From Ferruginibacter sp. (GTDB taxonomy: Bacteria > Bacteroidota > Bacteroidia > Chitinophagales > Chitinophagaceae), in contig JACMKX010000169.1 of NCBI GenBank assembly GCA_014379905.1, forward strand, positions 1 through 64,000: a stretch of 64,000 nt of DNA, given 5' to 3'. Positions 45,130 through 58,100 of the stretch are shown piece after piece. The notes below the pieces were generated by a model. That model was not told the DNA's origin, ran no database searches, and saw only the letters and a list, made by a program, of their open reading frames with translations. The stretch's first letter is position 1. The number at the start of each line of letters is the position of its first letter. Position numbers and translations under genes: made by a program.

Positions 45130-48100
45130 TTAAAGTCCCGCTTTTAGTGAAAGGGTAAATTGTTTTTGAATAGGTTGGGCAACACCGCCGGTATTAAAAA
45201 ATTCAGGATCCTGTCCCTTTAATTTTGGATCCGCATAAATTAACCAGGGATTTGCTGAAACTGCGGTAAAAGATAAAGAATTTAATCCAATCTTTTTTAA
45301 TGAATTCTTATCTAAATTATAAGACAGTGACACGGTTTTTAACCGCACAAAACCGCCATCAGCAACTCTTTCTGTTGAATAATTATAATTGTTATAAGGA
45401 GCGGCGCCGCTTGCATTAACTAAATAACGCTCGTAAGCATCCAGCACAGAAGGAACATTGGTTACCAGTTCGTCTCCCGGCATAACCCACCTGTCTAAAA
45501 ACTCTTTGGGCATAGCATCAAAATCAGAATAAGATGTCCTGAATGCAGGATATAACCTGATCTTATTACCGGCCTGGTAAGTAACGAAAATATTTAGTGA
45601 AAAGGATTTGTAGTTAAAAGTATTTGAAAACCCACCAGTAAATTTAGGATCTACAGAACCTTCAAATACAAGATTGGATATGCCTTCATCCTGTAAATAA
45701 ACATTGGTACTTACCTCGCCTTTTTCGTTGATATACGTTGGTACGCCTGACCGGTGATCTAAACCTTTATACTTAATTGAAAATAAACTGTTAACAGGGT
45801 ATCCCAATGTGTTACCACCTTCTGATTTAACCAGGTCGAATATAATGGGCTGGTTTCTGGCATTGGTTATTTTAGTGGTGTTATAACCAAAAGTGATATT
45901 GGTTCTCCATCCCCAGTTTTTTGCACGAATTATAGTGCCGCCTATCAATGCCTCTGCACCATGGGCTTTCATATCCGCATAATTGGCTGCTTTCAGCGAT
46001 TCCCCGCCAATACCACCCGTTTTAATTACACTGATCAGGTCAAAACTCCTCCTTTGGTATACATCCAAACTCACATTAATCTTTCCTTTAAATAGCCCTG
46101 CATCCAAACCAATATTTGTCTGGTAATTTTTTTCCCAGGTAAGGTCGGAGTTTTCCAGGTTTGCGATTTGAATAACCGATTCTCTTTCGGTAGGGAAGGT
46201 CCTGTTAGTGGTAAGACTTCTTAAAACAACACCAGAGTTGGTTGCCGGCCCAAGACTGGCAGTAAGACCATAACTCGCCCTCAATTTCATATAACTGATC
46301 GAGTTAACGTTTTGAAGAAATGATTCTTCATCAATATTCCACGCTCCTCCAAAACTCCAGGTGGGCAGCCACCTCGCTTCTTTGGATGAACCTAATTTAT
46401 TTGAGCCATCGTACCTTACAGTACCATAAAAATTATATTTTTTATTATAAGTATACTGACCATTCAGGTAGAATGCTGCAAAGCGGTCATACTCCTTATT
46501 CATTCCATAATAAACGAAATTTGATTCAATGGTTTGTTTAAGGATCCGGTAATCAACAAAGGGGATGCCGCCGTTATCATACTGGTAACCATAACCTGTA
46601 TTGGAAAAATTCTGACGGTCGGCGGATTTTACCTGCTGGCCCAGCAAAACAGTGATTGTGTGTTTATCGCGGATGGTATTGGTATAGTTTAAACTGTTCC
46701 TTATGTCAAAAGAAAGCAGTCTGTCTTCTGTGCGGTTATAAAAACCACCATAGGGCAACACTACAACAGGTGGTGCGGAAGGATTATCAGGATCGGTATA
46801 TAAAAATTTATTGGCAGCGGCCATAGTTGCATTGTCGTTGGCCCTGTAAGCATTTGCCATATTTGCGTTTTCTGTTATCTGGTGCTCGCGGGTTGATTTT
46901 ACATAGCGCAAAGCCCCAATAAACTCATAACGTAAATGCTTAGTGATCTTATATCCAAGTTCACCCTGTAATTTCAAATCAATAACACTCAGATCGAGCG
47001 TATTATTCCTTACTTCGTCTATAATATTAAAAGGGGCGAAATTTCTCCTGAAATATTCCAGGTTACCATTGTCGTCGTAAGCGGTTAATGTACGGCTTGT
47101 ATTTAAAGCATAACTGAAAGGATTGATATCAAAATCACGGTCAAACTGACCTGATACAGGATTGCTTACCCTGCTTAATGCCCCGGGTGCTTTTTGCTGG
47201 CGCACAGAGGCAACCGTCATAAAGCCGGCGGATAATTTATCGGAAAAATTATAGTTGTTACGGAAGTTTAGCGTATATCGTTTTACATTGTCAGCTATCG
47301 TCCAGCCATTGTCGTTATAAAAACTGGTAGAGAAAAAACTTTGTGATTTGTCTGTTCCGGAAGAAATACTTAATGCATGTTCCTGGATAAGTGAATTGCG
47401 AAATAAGATATCGAACCAGTCTGTATTGGCACGACCGTACTTTTTTAAAAACGCGGATTTCGCTTCAGTTGTGTTCATTAAAGCAAAATTACCATTGGCA
47501 TCTGGTATATTGATAAGGTCGAACATTTTTCCATATACTCCATAATTAGAACCACTCAGTATATTCGGGGTTAATATCCCTTTCCTTTCCAGCTCTCCAA
47601 GAACAGAGAGTTGTTGCGCGGAATTCATGATGTTATAATTACTGTATTGTGGTTTTAACTGGGTACTGAAATTAGCCGTATAATTAATGGAAGGTTTGCC
47701 GGCCTTTCCTTTTTTTGTGGTAATTACAACAACACCATTCATCGCCCTGGCTCCATATAAAGCGGTTGCTGCGGCATCTTTTAAAATGTCAAAACTTTCT
47801 ATATCATTTGCGTTGATACCTGCAACAGAGGAGCCTAATAGGGTAGATGGGTCACCACTCGACAACTGGTCGTTCGATATATTTATGATATCTTCTAAAA
47901 CCACACCGTCTACCACCCATAATGGTTTATTATCCCCATTTATAGAAGTAGCACCACGCACACGCACTTTTGGGGCGCTTCCGAAAGTGCTGGACACGTT
48001 TTGAACAGATACCCCTGCCGCACGTCCTTCAAGCATACGGCTTACGTCTACAACACCATCTATCTTTACATCTTCGGCCTTTAATGTAACGGCCGCTCCC

Positions 48101-48510
48101 GTAAATTTCTTTTTGTCAATTCTTTGAAAACCCGTTACTACCACATCCTGCATGCTGGCTAATTCTACCCGCATCACAAGATTAAATGAAGTTTGCCTGG
48201 CCGACAGCCTTACTTCCTGGGTCTGTAGCCCAACATTACTCACCACCAAAACAGCCCTTTCCGCAACGCTGTTCAGGGTGAAATCACCGGAACTATTGGT
48301 ACTGGTGCCTATTTTTGTGCCTTTTACCGCTACCGATACACCTCCCAGCGGAGTTCCCACTGAGTCTGTTATTTTACCGCGTACCGTGCGGTTTTGTGCA
48401 TGCAATGCAGTTCCTGAAACGAGGAAAAAAATGATTAGATTGAGGAGGCAAATAAATTTATTAAAATTTATCTTTCGATCATTGGGGAACCCCAACGCAT
48501 TTCTTGTCAT
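45130..48510 (-). CDS. SusC/RagA family TonB-linked outer membrane protein
   Basis: 1126 residues. N-terminal signal segment (about 17-38) after a charged stretch, then CarboxypepD_reg-like domain with TVRGKITDSVGTPLGGVSVAVKGT (about 43-120), the linker DVVVTGFQRIDKKKFTGA, a TonB plug (DVSRMLEGRAAGVSVQNVSSTFG; FDILKDAAATALYGARAMNGVVVITTKKGKAG in parts) and a 22-strand barrel to the C-terminus. It imports an oligomeric substrate with the SusD-like partner, energised by TonB. First gene of the four-gene operon. The ATG at 48510 is used. Confidence 0.97.
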   Translation of the reverse strand: MTRNALGFPNDRKINFNKFICLLNLIIFFLVSGTALHAQNRTVRGKITDSVGTPLGGVSVAVKGTKIGTSTNSSGDFTLNSVAERAVLVVSNVGLQTQEVRLSARQTSFNLVMRVELASMQDVVVTGFQRIDKKKFTGAAVTLKAEDVKIDGVVDVSRMLEGRAAGVSVQNVSSTFGSAPKVRVRGATSINGDNKPLWVVDGVVLEDIINISNDQLSSGDPSTLLGSSVAGINANDIESFDILKDAAATALYGARAMNGVVVITTKKGKAGKPSINYTANFSTQLKPQYSNYNIMNSAQQLSVLGELERKGILTPNILSGSNYGVYGKMFDLINIPDANGNFALMNTTEAKSAFLKKYGRANTDWFDILFRNSLIQEHALSISSGTDKSQSFFSTSFYNDNGWTIADNVKRYTLNFRNNYNFSDKLSAGFMTVASVRQQKAPGALSRVSNPVSGQFDRDFDINPFSYALNTSRTLTAYDDNGNLEYFRRNFAPFNIIDEVRNNTLDLSVIDLKLQGELGYKITKHLRYEFIGALRYVKSTREHQITENANMANAYRANDNATMAAANKFLYTDPDNPSAPPVVVLPYGGFYNRTEDRLLSFDIRNSLNYTNTIRDKHTITVLLGQQVKSADRQNFSNTGYGYQYDNGGIPFVDYRILKQTIESNFVYYGMNKEYDRFAAFYLNGQYTYNKKYNFYGTVRYDGSNKLGSSKEARWLPTWSFGGAWNIDEESFLQNVNSISYMKLRASYGLTASLGPATNSGVVLRSLTTNRTFPTERESVIQIANLENSDLTWEKNYQTNIGLDAGLFKGKINVSLDVYQRRSFDLISVIKTGGIGGESLKAANYADMKAHGAEALIGGTIIRAKNWGWRTNITFGYNTTKITNARNQPIIFDLVKSEGGNTLGYPVNSLFSIKYKGLDHRSGVPTYINEKGEVSTNVYLQDEGISNLVFEGSVDPKFTGGFSNTFNYKSFSLNIFVTYQAGNKIRLYPAFRTSYSDFDAMPKEFLDRWVMPGDELVTNVPSVLDAYERYLVNASGAAPYNNYNYSTERVADGGFVRLKTVSLSYNLDKNSLKKIGLNSLSFTAVSANPWLIYADPKLKGQDPEFFNTGGVAQPIQKQFTLSLKAGL

Positions 48511-48882
48511 AAGCTTTCTTTGATTGTTTTTTCAAAAATATGTGTTAACATTTGATAAACCCAAAAAAATTAGATATTTAAATTTTTAACCTATAAGTAA
48601 ATCCCGATACAGTGGATAAAAAAATAAATTATTAACGAATCAGGCAGATATTAATTTTTATTTTAACAGCTTTACCATATTACCCGGCTACATTTTCCAG
48701 GTGAACTTGCCTGAATGATTGATGATCGTCACCCTTTTTTTAGGCTGTTAAAAATTATTGTTATTAAATACGGACTTACTTAAACAACTTGATAAAACCG
48801 GCTATTTCGTACTGATAAATTATATGCCTCCGTAAGATGGTGCTAAGATTATCTTAAATTATTAGAAATTGAAGTTGTTATA
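48511..48882. other. upstream region of the susC-like gene
   Basis: About 370 AT-rich bases without a gene. A TATTTTTG (minus strand, 48533-48540) fits the -7 consensus but lies very near the start codon and has no -33 partner. Confidence 0.35.
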
Positions 48883-49080
48883 GTGTTAAATGAGTTGGTT
48901 AATTCAAAAAACGCTGCATTAAAACTTAAAAAAATGTATTATCCGGGGAAAAAGATATCATTTCCTGTAACTATGAAAACCGGAAAAATCGAACCGCTAT
49001 GTGTGAAAATAATGTACCCCACAGAACGGGACCCGAATTTTATGGTCTATGAAAAGAATAGCTATTATTACCAAACGTAA
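48883..49080 (+). CDS. small ORF, doubtful
   Basis: 65 codons from a GTG (or 48 from ATG 48934): KKMYYPGKKISFPVTMKTGKI and MYPTERDPNF look protein-like and are not low complexity. No family was recognised and no promoter is visible. It ends just before a hairpin. Confidence 0.3.
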   Translation: MLNELVNSKNAALKLKKMYYPGKKISFPVTMKTGKIEPLCVKIMYPTERDPNFMVYEKNSYYYQT

Positions 49081-49109
49081 ACACCCCCCGTTTTACCCGG
49101 AGGGTGTTG
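49081..49109 (-). terminator. hairpin after the giant T9SS gene
   Basis: AACACCCCCCG against CCGGAGGGTGTT, one mismatch. No T run follows on the minus strand. A similar AACACCCT...AGGGTGTT hairpin follows the paralogue at 62251. Confidence 0.5.
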
Positions 49110-49140
49110 CTATGCAATCATTCATTTCATCCGTCCCACA

Positions 49141-52100
49141 TTACTGAATTACCAGGCTGATGATAGTTTTGCCTTTACCCGGATCCGTTATCTCCAGGTT
49201 ATACATTCCTTTAGCAATATCATTTGCCAGGATTATTTTTTCTGTTGCATTACCACCCGAATGGGTAAACCCTTTGAGAAAAAGCGACTGCCCAATGGTG
49301 TTCAATAAACGAATTTTATATTTGCCGGGCACCATATTGTTGAATTGCAGGCCGATTACCCCGCCAGTTACAGGGTTTGGATAAACCTCCATTCCGCCAG
49401 GTACTTTTCCTATATTGACTTTTACTATTTTACTATAAGCCGCGGTACCATCCCTGTCAACGTTTTTGATTCGATAAAAATTATCCCCGTTTGCCGCATG
49501 CAGGTCTAACCAGTTATAAGTAGTCGCGGTATTATTGGGGTCTGTAACGTGCTGTGTATTTACCTTAGTGAAATTGCTGCCATCCAAGGATTTTTCCACT
49601 TCGTAACGATCTACATTCAACTGGTTTTCCACCTTCCAGCTTACCGCTATATTTTCGCCCTGTTGCCTGGCGATTACATCACTAAAGGTAACGGGCAAGG
49701 CCCCCGACTGTTTAAACACCAGGCGGAACCGCGTGGAATTAATGGAGGCTGCATCGCTATTGATGGTGAAATTATAATCAGTAATGCCTTCCAGGGTTAC
49801 CGGGGTGGCCATACCCGTGTAATGGTCTTCCAAAAACGCCAGCAGGTTTGGCTGGTGAAGATCATTTGCCTTAAATACCAACTGGTAATTTCTTTTAGTG
49901 GATTGGGTTAATTTTAAAAACAAGGTATCGGTTGTAACGATCAGTGGCCTTCTTTCAATGGATAGGGCAGTCCCATTTCTTGGCAAACTAAAGGTTTCAT
50001 TGATATTGGTAAACTTAACGGCATCCTGGAAATCAACTCCTGCATTGTAACCACTGGCAAATTCTGCCACCACACCATCCGCCGGTATGGTTGAATTATC
50101 CGCTTCAGCGAGGTTCAATATTATTTCCATAGATTTTACCTGGTTCAAAGGCCGGAAAGCTGCATTATGGCTCACACTGGTTTTGCTGCTTTCAAAAAAG
50201 GTTAAGCTGGCCGCAGAAGCCGTGTCTGTCAATACAAAGAAGGCCTGGCTCGACTGGATATTTTTATCCTGCAAACTGCCCGGAGGTGATGTTATGTACG
50301 TTCCGTCACTATTAAATAACAAGGTTACATAACCGCCCAGGAGGTTCAGTTTAGCATCCCAGGTATAAAATAAATTTGCTACATGGGATCTTTGCACATT
50401 ATTGAAATCAACAGGTGATGCATATGGATTTACCATCAACGAATAGGCATTGAGTGTGCCCGAAGCAGTAAATATCTGCTTACCCGTTTGCAATATCCCT
50501 GTACTTTTTAAAGTGGTTGCACTGCTGTTACCGGCATATAAATTATTGGGGTGCCTGTCACCACGGACAAAAACAAAATAACCCATATTAGCGGCATTAC
50601 TGGTAATACCTGACAGGTTGGTATTCCTGGTATCGGTAACATTTGAAAATCCCTGGGTAGCTGCATTAAACATTTTCATGGAAATAGTATTGAATGCGCT
50701 AACGTCTAATCCGTTAGTGGCAGGTTGGGGGTTAGGCCCTGTAATGAACATGCCCTTGCCGGCTTCATAAACGCCCCCGTTCTGCCACGAATTAAAAATT
50801 GAACCTGTAGCAGACAGCGGTGCGGTCAATAAACGCCATGCACGTTTGTTGGGTATAAACCTTTCCACCGTCACATTACCGTTAATATAACTTGTTGGAT
50901 TGCCAGCACCATCAACGGGTAGCGGCGCTACAATTGCGGTAGAAGCGGCTGTTGATTTTAAAATAAGAAAATCGCTTATTGTAAGTGTTTTACCACTGCT
51001 TCCCACAGTTAAAGTGCCGGTTATGGTATCCGCCCCCGAGAGGGTAACATTATTATTGATTACTAAGTTTAGCAGGCTGTTGCCGGTAAATGCGTTAGCA
51101 GGAATGGTTTGCGGTGCTGATCCATTCATCTCTATGGTTCCGCCTGAAACATCAAATGTTCCTGCATTACTGATTGACCCGGCTATTTGCAGGGATGCAC
51201 CAGTTACTGTTAATGATGCGCCATTTTGAATAGTAATATTATTTATCGCGTTGGTAGTACCCATGACCGGGTAAATAGGCAAGCCAGTCGAAATTAGTAC
51301 ATCAGTAGTTGAAGCCGGTACAGCGCATGACCAGTTACTGGCATTGTTCCAATCAGCATTTGTAGTGCCTGTCCACGTGCCGGCAGTGCCGATTATTACC
51401 GGTGAAGTCGTTTGAAATTGTGAACATCCTGCCGAAGCAGGAATGGTATAATTTACCAGGTAGTTTCCCACCGTACTTGCACCTAAATTAATGGCGCCGG
51501 TGGTGGAATTAATGGATAAAGACGGATCGGAAGAAAAAGTTCCTGAGGAAGCGTCCGTAACTGTAACAGTTGCAGTACCGGCATTTGAACAATAAGGGGA
51601 ACCTGTATAAGAAAAAGCAGTACCCCTGTTGCAAATTTCTCCTATGGAAAAATCTCCGAAGGAGGTAATAGCGGTTGCCTGAATATTGGTGGCATTGGCC
51701 GAAGCTATACCCGGCAACGCCCACGAAGAACCATTATAAAGCCCCACGCCAAAATTGGAAGTGGCGGCCCCACCATCAATATCAGGCGCAACAAAATTGC
51801 AGGTAGCGGAATAATTGTTAAAAATGATACCCGAATTGGTTAATGTCCAGAACCGGTTCACGCTTTTAGTTGGATTAATAATGGAACTGCTGATATTGGG
51901 ATGATCGCCTGCAGTGGTAAATGCAATTAAATTTCCTGCGGTGGTAACATTTGAAAATGCAATTGAAACAGGGGTAAAGCTTAAGGCATCACCTATTTCA
52001 AATGTTTTTCCGGTTGCCCCGGTTGCTATATTTTTCTGTATTTTACCGTTTACCCACCCGGTGTTTTGAGCAGCGCCGGTAACCGTTCCTGATGATGGAA

Positions 52101-55100
52101 GGATAATTAGTTGATTATCCGTTTGAATTTTTCCCGCAATAAAATTTAATGTCCCATTCACGGTTATGTTGGAAGAAAGGGTAGATGCCCCCGCTGATTT
52201 ATTGATGGTAAGGTTATTAAAAGCAGACAGGGAATAAATATCCTGGGCACCGCCGCCATTCAGGGTAAAGGTAGAACTGCTGCTGTTAATGATACCGTTG
52301 TTTACGATATTACCCCCTACAAAATGTATGTAATTACCTGCATTTAAAATAGAACCGCTGTTGATGGAAAGGTTATTGGTAATATTCCAGGCAGAGGAAG
52401 GAGTAATACCCGCAACATTTGAATTGGAAATTAATATATTTTGGAAAGTGGAAGGTGTACCAGCGAGGGTTATTTCGCCCGCTCCATCAAAATTCACTAT
52501 TCCTGTACTTGAAAAATTGGTGCCCAGGTTGATTGTTTTTGCAGTAGAGGGTATAAAGTTAATGTTACCGCTACTGGTTACGGTGCCGTTGTTTGTTAAA
52601 CTACCATATATATTATGGGTAGAAGAACCACCATTAAATGTAGCGCCCGGCCCTACTGTCAGCGAAGTTGCAATTGTCCATCCTACGCTGGGACTTACAC
52701 CACCGGTATTATTAATATATAAATTGGCAAATTGAGGGGCAGAAGTAGAGTTAAGGGCAGGTGATACAGAACCATTAAAGTTTACAGTCAATGCAACTGT
52801 AGTAGCATTTATTAAACTTAGGGTTTGTAAAACATTCCCTGTGAAAGTAGTTGTTCCAAGTGTATACAAAATACCACTGTTTACCAGATCGCCATTCATG
52901 GTTACCACAATTGTACTCCCTGCCCTAAAATTTCCGGTACTGGTAACATTAAGTAAACCATTAAAGGTAACATTACTCAAAATGGTATCAGTTCCTGAAA
53001 CCGTTGCATTATTAAATGTAGTATTACCGGTAATGCTTTTAGCCATGCCATTAAACAGGATCGTGCTGGTGGAGGGCACAAAGCTACCGTTGTTGACCCA
53101 GTTGCCATTTAATGTAATGGTATTAGACCCAGCATTAAAACTTGATCCGCTTTCTATGGTTAAATTACCATTCACGGTAAAAGGTGCTGTCAGTGTTTTT
53201 ACCCCTGCATTTCTAAATATGATATGGCCAAAGGCAATTGGTAATGGTAATGATTGCGGACCCGTGCCATCCAAAATTACAGTGCTTGCATTACCGAGTA
53301 CACCGCTTGTAAAATTCGTTGGGATATTATTGGCCGAAATAATAACAGTACCTGCGTCGGCCACCAGTATGGACCCCCCCAGTGTACTCCTGTTCCAATT
53401 AAAAGTCTTGGTATTAAGTGTTCCGGAAGTTACTGTAATGTTTCCTTTTATAACAATATTTCCGGTAAGTTCCGCAATGCTACCTACCGGTTTGTTGATA
53501 TTAAAATTGTTGAAAGTACTGGATGATATGGTTTGTGTTCCGCTGCCATCAAAAAATATGCTTGCAGCGGTTGCTGTAAATGTTCCGTTATTGGTCCAGT
53601 TACCTCCTACGTGTAAAATATTATGATTGTGTAAGGTTGCACCTGAACTAATAATCACATTGCCTGCAATGGTGGTAGTGGAAAGATTATCAAGTTCCCC
53701 GGCGGTTACTGTCAGGTTACCACCAACAGTAACGGGACTATTTACAGTAACGGATGCCGTTGCCTTATTAACGACCAGGTTATTATAATTTACAGCACCC
53801 ATTAGCTGGTTTGATACACCGTTGTAAGTAACAGTGCCGGTTCCCGGTGTTAATGTTCCGCCGGTATAATTATAATCCCCGGCGAGGTTTAAGTTTCCCG
53901 CCCCACTGAAAACAATATTCGCCCCCCCGGTTTGGTCAAGCATGCCTGTTATATTTACCGTTCCGGAGGCAATGTTTAGATTAATCTCCTGTCCTGTTCC
54001 ACCATGACTCAGGGAAAGGTCACCGTTTATTGTGATTGACTGATTATTTGCATTAATAGCATGTATCGCATTGGTACTCCAGGATCCGTGAACATCACCT
54101 GTTGTGAGTGAACCGCCAGCCGCCATAGACAGGTTAACTGCCTGTGCAGATCCAAAATTTATATTTTTAACGCTTACTGTATTACTGATCAATGGCTGGT
54201 AACTAAAAGATACCGTTCCCAGGTTTACAATATCCGTAGCAGATGGAGGGGTTGACGCTGAACCCTGCACAACGGTCCAGTTACCTGCAGTATTCCAATC
54301 CGTACTTTCACTTCCATCCCATACCACCACGTTTGAATTATCCGACAAGGTCCACTGGTTGGTGATATCCGTTAGCCCGCTTTGTTCTACATAATTTAAG
54401 GTAGTATTGTTGCCCGTTTTACCAATAGCACCCCAAACAGCGCCATTATATTTCCATAGCCCCATTGAAGACTCATTACTGCCATTAAGTTCATCGTCCT
54501 CATAATGGAGTCGAACTGTAGCGGTATAGGTACCTGTTGGAACCGCGATCGTGTACAACCTGTTTATTGACCCGCCAAACGGAAAACCACTGATCCTTCC
54601 TTTTTCAACAGATACTGTAACAGTAGTAACCCCGGAAACAGCAGAAAAACGAATCGTATTATCGGGACCTTCGAAAGCATAGTCGACACCTGTTGTAAAA
54701 GCATGGGTTCGTTGGATATTACCCATGATAATTCCATTGCCCGTCCGCGTAGAGGTAATAGTAAGGGTATTTGCCCCGGTAAGGATGGTGCCCATTGTCA
54801 TATTTACCGTTGAAGCGGAAACATTACTTTGCAAAATTACTCCCGTAGCCGCGGTACTATTATTAACTGTAAGGATATTAAAGGTAGTTGCACCAGTGAT
54901 ATTTGTAGTTTGGCTTCCAAGAAATTGTATTGTACTTGCACCGGGAGTAAAACTGCCATTGTTAATCCAGTCAATATAAATATAATGTGTAAAAGCACCC
55001 GGGATAAATGTGGTGCCTGCACCAATAGTGATGCTATTGTTTATAGTTATACCCCCAATGGCTGTTTTGTTGTTTCCATTACTCAGTGTAAGATTGTCAT

Positions 55101-58100
55101 AAGTGATGGCATTGATATCCTGTGCACCTGTTCCATTGAAATTTACAGTATTGGGGACTGAAGAATTTACATTTAAAGTACCTGCCGTAATTGTCAATCC
55201 AGCGGCAATTCCCAAAGTAGAATTGGCGGATAACTGCAGGGAGGTCCCATTGATAACCGTATTGAAGAGGTTGGCTGTTCCGCTTAAAGTAGCTGTTCCT
55301 GTAAAAGTTACTATACCGGCCGAAGCGGATAAACTTCCGTTAACTGCAAGGACCGATGAAATGGAAAAACTTGCATCAGTAGTAACATTTCCTGCTATGG
55401 ACAGAACATTAAAGGCCTTTGTGCCCGCTCCTGATATGGTTTTTGAAACACCGCTCATGGTAATGATGCCCGCACTTGCGGTGAGGCTTCCACTCGCCGA
55501 TAAATTGCCCCACAGGTCAAAAGAAGTAGCAGTGCTTACAGTTCCGCCTACGGCCAGGTTATCTAATGATATTCCCGAACCGCTGATGGTAGTAGCCGTG
55601 CCTGTCATTGATAAAATTCCTCCCGAAGCCTGGCTGAATGAACCAGATCCTGTGGTAGCAAGGTTACCGGATAAGCTAATGGTGCTGGCAGAAAAACTAA
55701 TACCTGAAGCAGCCACGGTAAGGCTATTAAAATTTTGAGTACCTGGTCCGCTTACCGAAGTGCCCGCGCCGGTAAAAGTAATTGTGCCGGTGTTACCATT
55801 AAAGGTACCACTGTTAACCCAGTTGCCCGTTATGCTATGTACGTAGCCACCTCCATTAAACGTAGTGGAAGCGCCAATGGAAACATTTCCATTAACAGTA
55901 ATAATGGACGCAGCGGTAAATGAAACAGCCGTACCTGCACCCAATATGCTGGTTAGGTTACCAACCACCGTCAATGCTGTGGCAGGGAATGTTTTTACTG
56001 CTGCGCCGCCCGAACTGCTTAGTTTAAGGTTTCCATAAGTTTGTGCCCCTACAGTTTGATTGGTACCAGAATATTCCACCGTACTATTTACTGATAAGAA
56101 ATTGGTTGTATAATTGGCCGGATAAGTATTGGTACCGCCGATCTTTAAAGTGGCGTTATTTGCAACAGTAAGGTTAGCGCCGGAAGTTAAGCGGTTGGCG
56201 GTATAAATCCCCATATCGAATGTTCCGCTGGATATGCTAAGATCGTTACTAATGCTGGCATTTACATTCAAAGTAACCGATGTAGCCGCGTTCGCAATAG
56301 CTAATCTGTTAAAAGTGCTTGAAAATGTTCCGGCTATTAACTGGGCGGCTGTACCATTGAAACTGACCGTAGCAGTGCCTGCTGTAAAGGCGGTTGCTGA
56401 AGCATTGTTTGTCCAGTTACCCTTAACGGCGATATTGAAATTATTTGCATTGAGTGTACCGGCAGTAATCAACAGGTTATTGTTAACGGTGATTGCGGCA
56501 GGCAAAAGAAGGCCAAAGCTATTTGTAAGCGTTAAATTATAGAAGGAAATTACACCCGAAAAAGTTTGCAGGCTGGTTGTTCCGTTAAAATTGGTTGTGC
56601 CATTGTTGGCCATCGTGCCATTATTGGTGAGCGTACCCGCGATATTCAGGGAGCCCGCCAAAGAAGTAGTAAGGGTAGCCCCGGCATTGATCGTAAGATT
56701 ATTACAGGCTACACTGCTGATGATCGACGGCATATTGGTAGCAGGGGAACTGATAACAACATTGGTGGCAGCAGTGGGAACTACGCCATTGCACCAGTTG
56801 CTGGCAACAGCCCAATCGGTGCTTACCGCACCAGTCCACTGGCCGGCAGTAGTGCTTGAAACTACATTTGTGTAGGCCGTAGAAGTGCAACCTGCTGCTG
56901 TTACATTTAGCGTATATACGCCTGCGTTAACCGCATTGTAAACAAGTGTGGGGTTTTGTAAGGTGGACGTAAAACTGTTGGGCCCTGTCCAGGAGTAGCT
57001 TCCGCCAACCGTGGTGGCAGCAAGGCTGAGTGTTGATCCTATACACACCGGGCCATTATTGCCTGCACCATCGGGTGATTTATATAATGCAGCTATTTCA
57101 GCAGCAGAAAGTACGCCATGGTATATCAATACATCATCGAGGCTGCCATTAAAATAAAAACTGCCGGGTTGATTCGTCCAGGAGTTCACATTATCAAACC
57201 CTATCCTCCAATAACCGTTAAAATTTTCGGCTGTAGTGGGGGTGGCATTAGTGCCTGCCTGCACGCCGTCTATGTACAGGATCATTCCCGTAGCAGCGGA
57301 AAATGATCCGGTGGCCTGGTGCCAGTTACCGTCATTATAAGCCAACGTGGTATTTACGGTTCTTACCGCTCCATTGTAAACACCAAAATATATCTGCCCT
57401 CCGTTGGTCATATAAAGATGGCGGTCATAATTGGTGCTGGTACCTGTTTGAGATTTACCAAATCCAATTAATTTACCACCGGTAGTGGTGGTAGTTTTAA
57501 ACCAGATAGAGATCGTGAAAGTATTTGGGTTTGTATATAAATTAGCAGTGGAAATATAATCGTTGATACCATCAAAATTATAGGCTTTGCTGGCATTGTT
57601 AAAACGGTCTGTTGTTAATGCCGGGCCGTTTTGCAGTGTACCATTATTGTTAGCTATAGCATCGTTGGCATTTCCTTCAAACTTATAATTACCGATAAGA
57701 TTAGATGAAGGTACCTGCGTGATGGCTGGCGCTGCAGTTACAGTAATATTAGCAGTAGACGAAGATGCACAACCTCCCAAACTTGTATTTGTAACGATGT
57801 ATGTTCCGGCCGTACTGATCGCTAAATTTACCACACCCGTAGCTGCGTTGATAGATAGGCCGGCAATATTGGATGTAAATGTTCCGGCAGTTCCGGTAAT
57901 GGTAGGTACGGCAGTTCCTGCGTTAGAACAATAGGGTGTACCGGGGTAACTAAACGCAGAAGAAGATGCACATATTTCCCCTACGGCAAACTCACCAAAA
58001 GAAGTTAACGCGGTAGCCTGTATAGATGTTGCTAAGGGCGAAGCAATAGTGGGCAGGGCCCAGGTGGGATTGTTATATTTTCCAACCTTAAAATTGGCGG

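Noticed and set aside
52841-53626. 261-codon plus-strand ORF (and several of 100-210 codons, e.g. 55103-55738, 59165-59734, 60143-60685)
   Set aside because: They are antisense shadows inside the giant minus-strand gene. Its repetitive Thr/Asn/Gly/Val codon use keeps the opposite frame open; the products are low-complexity Val/Pro/Leu-rich without family features.
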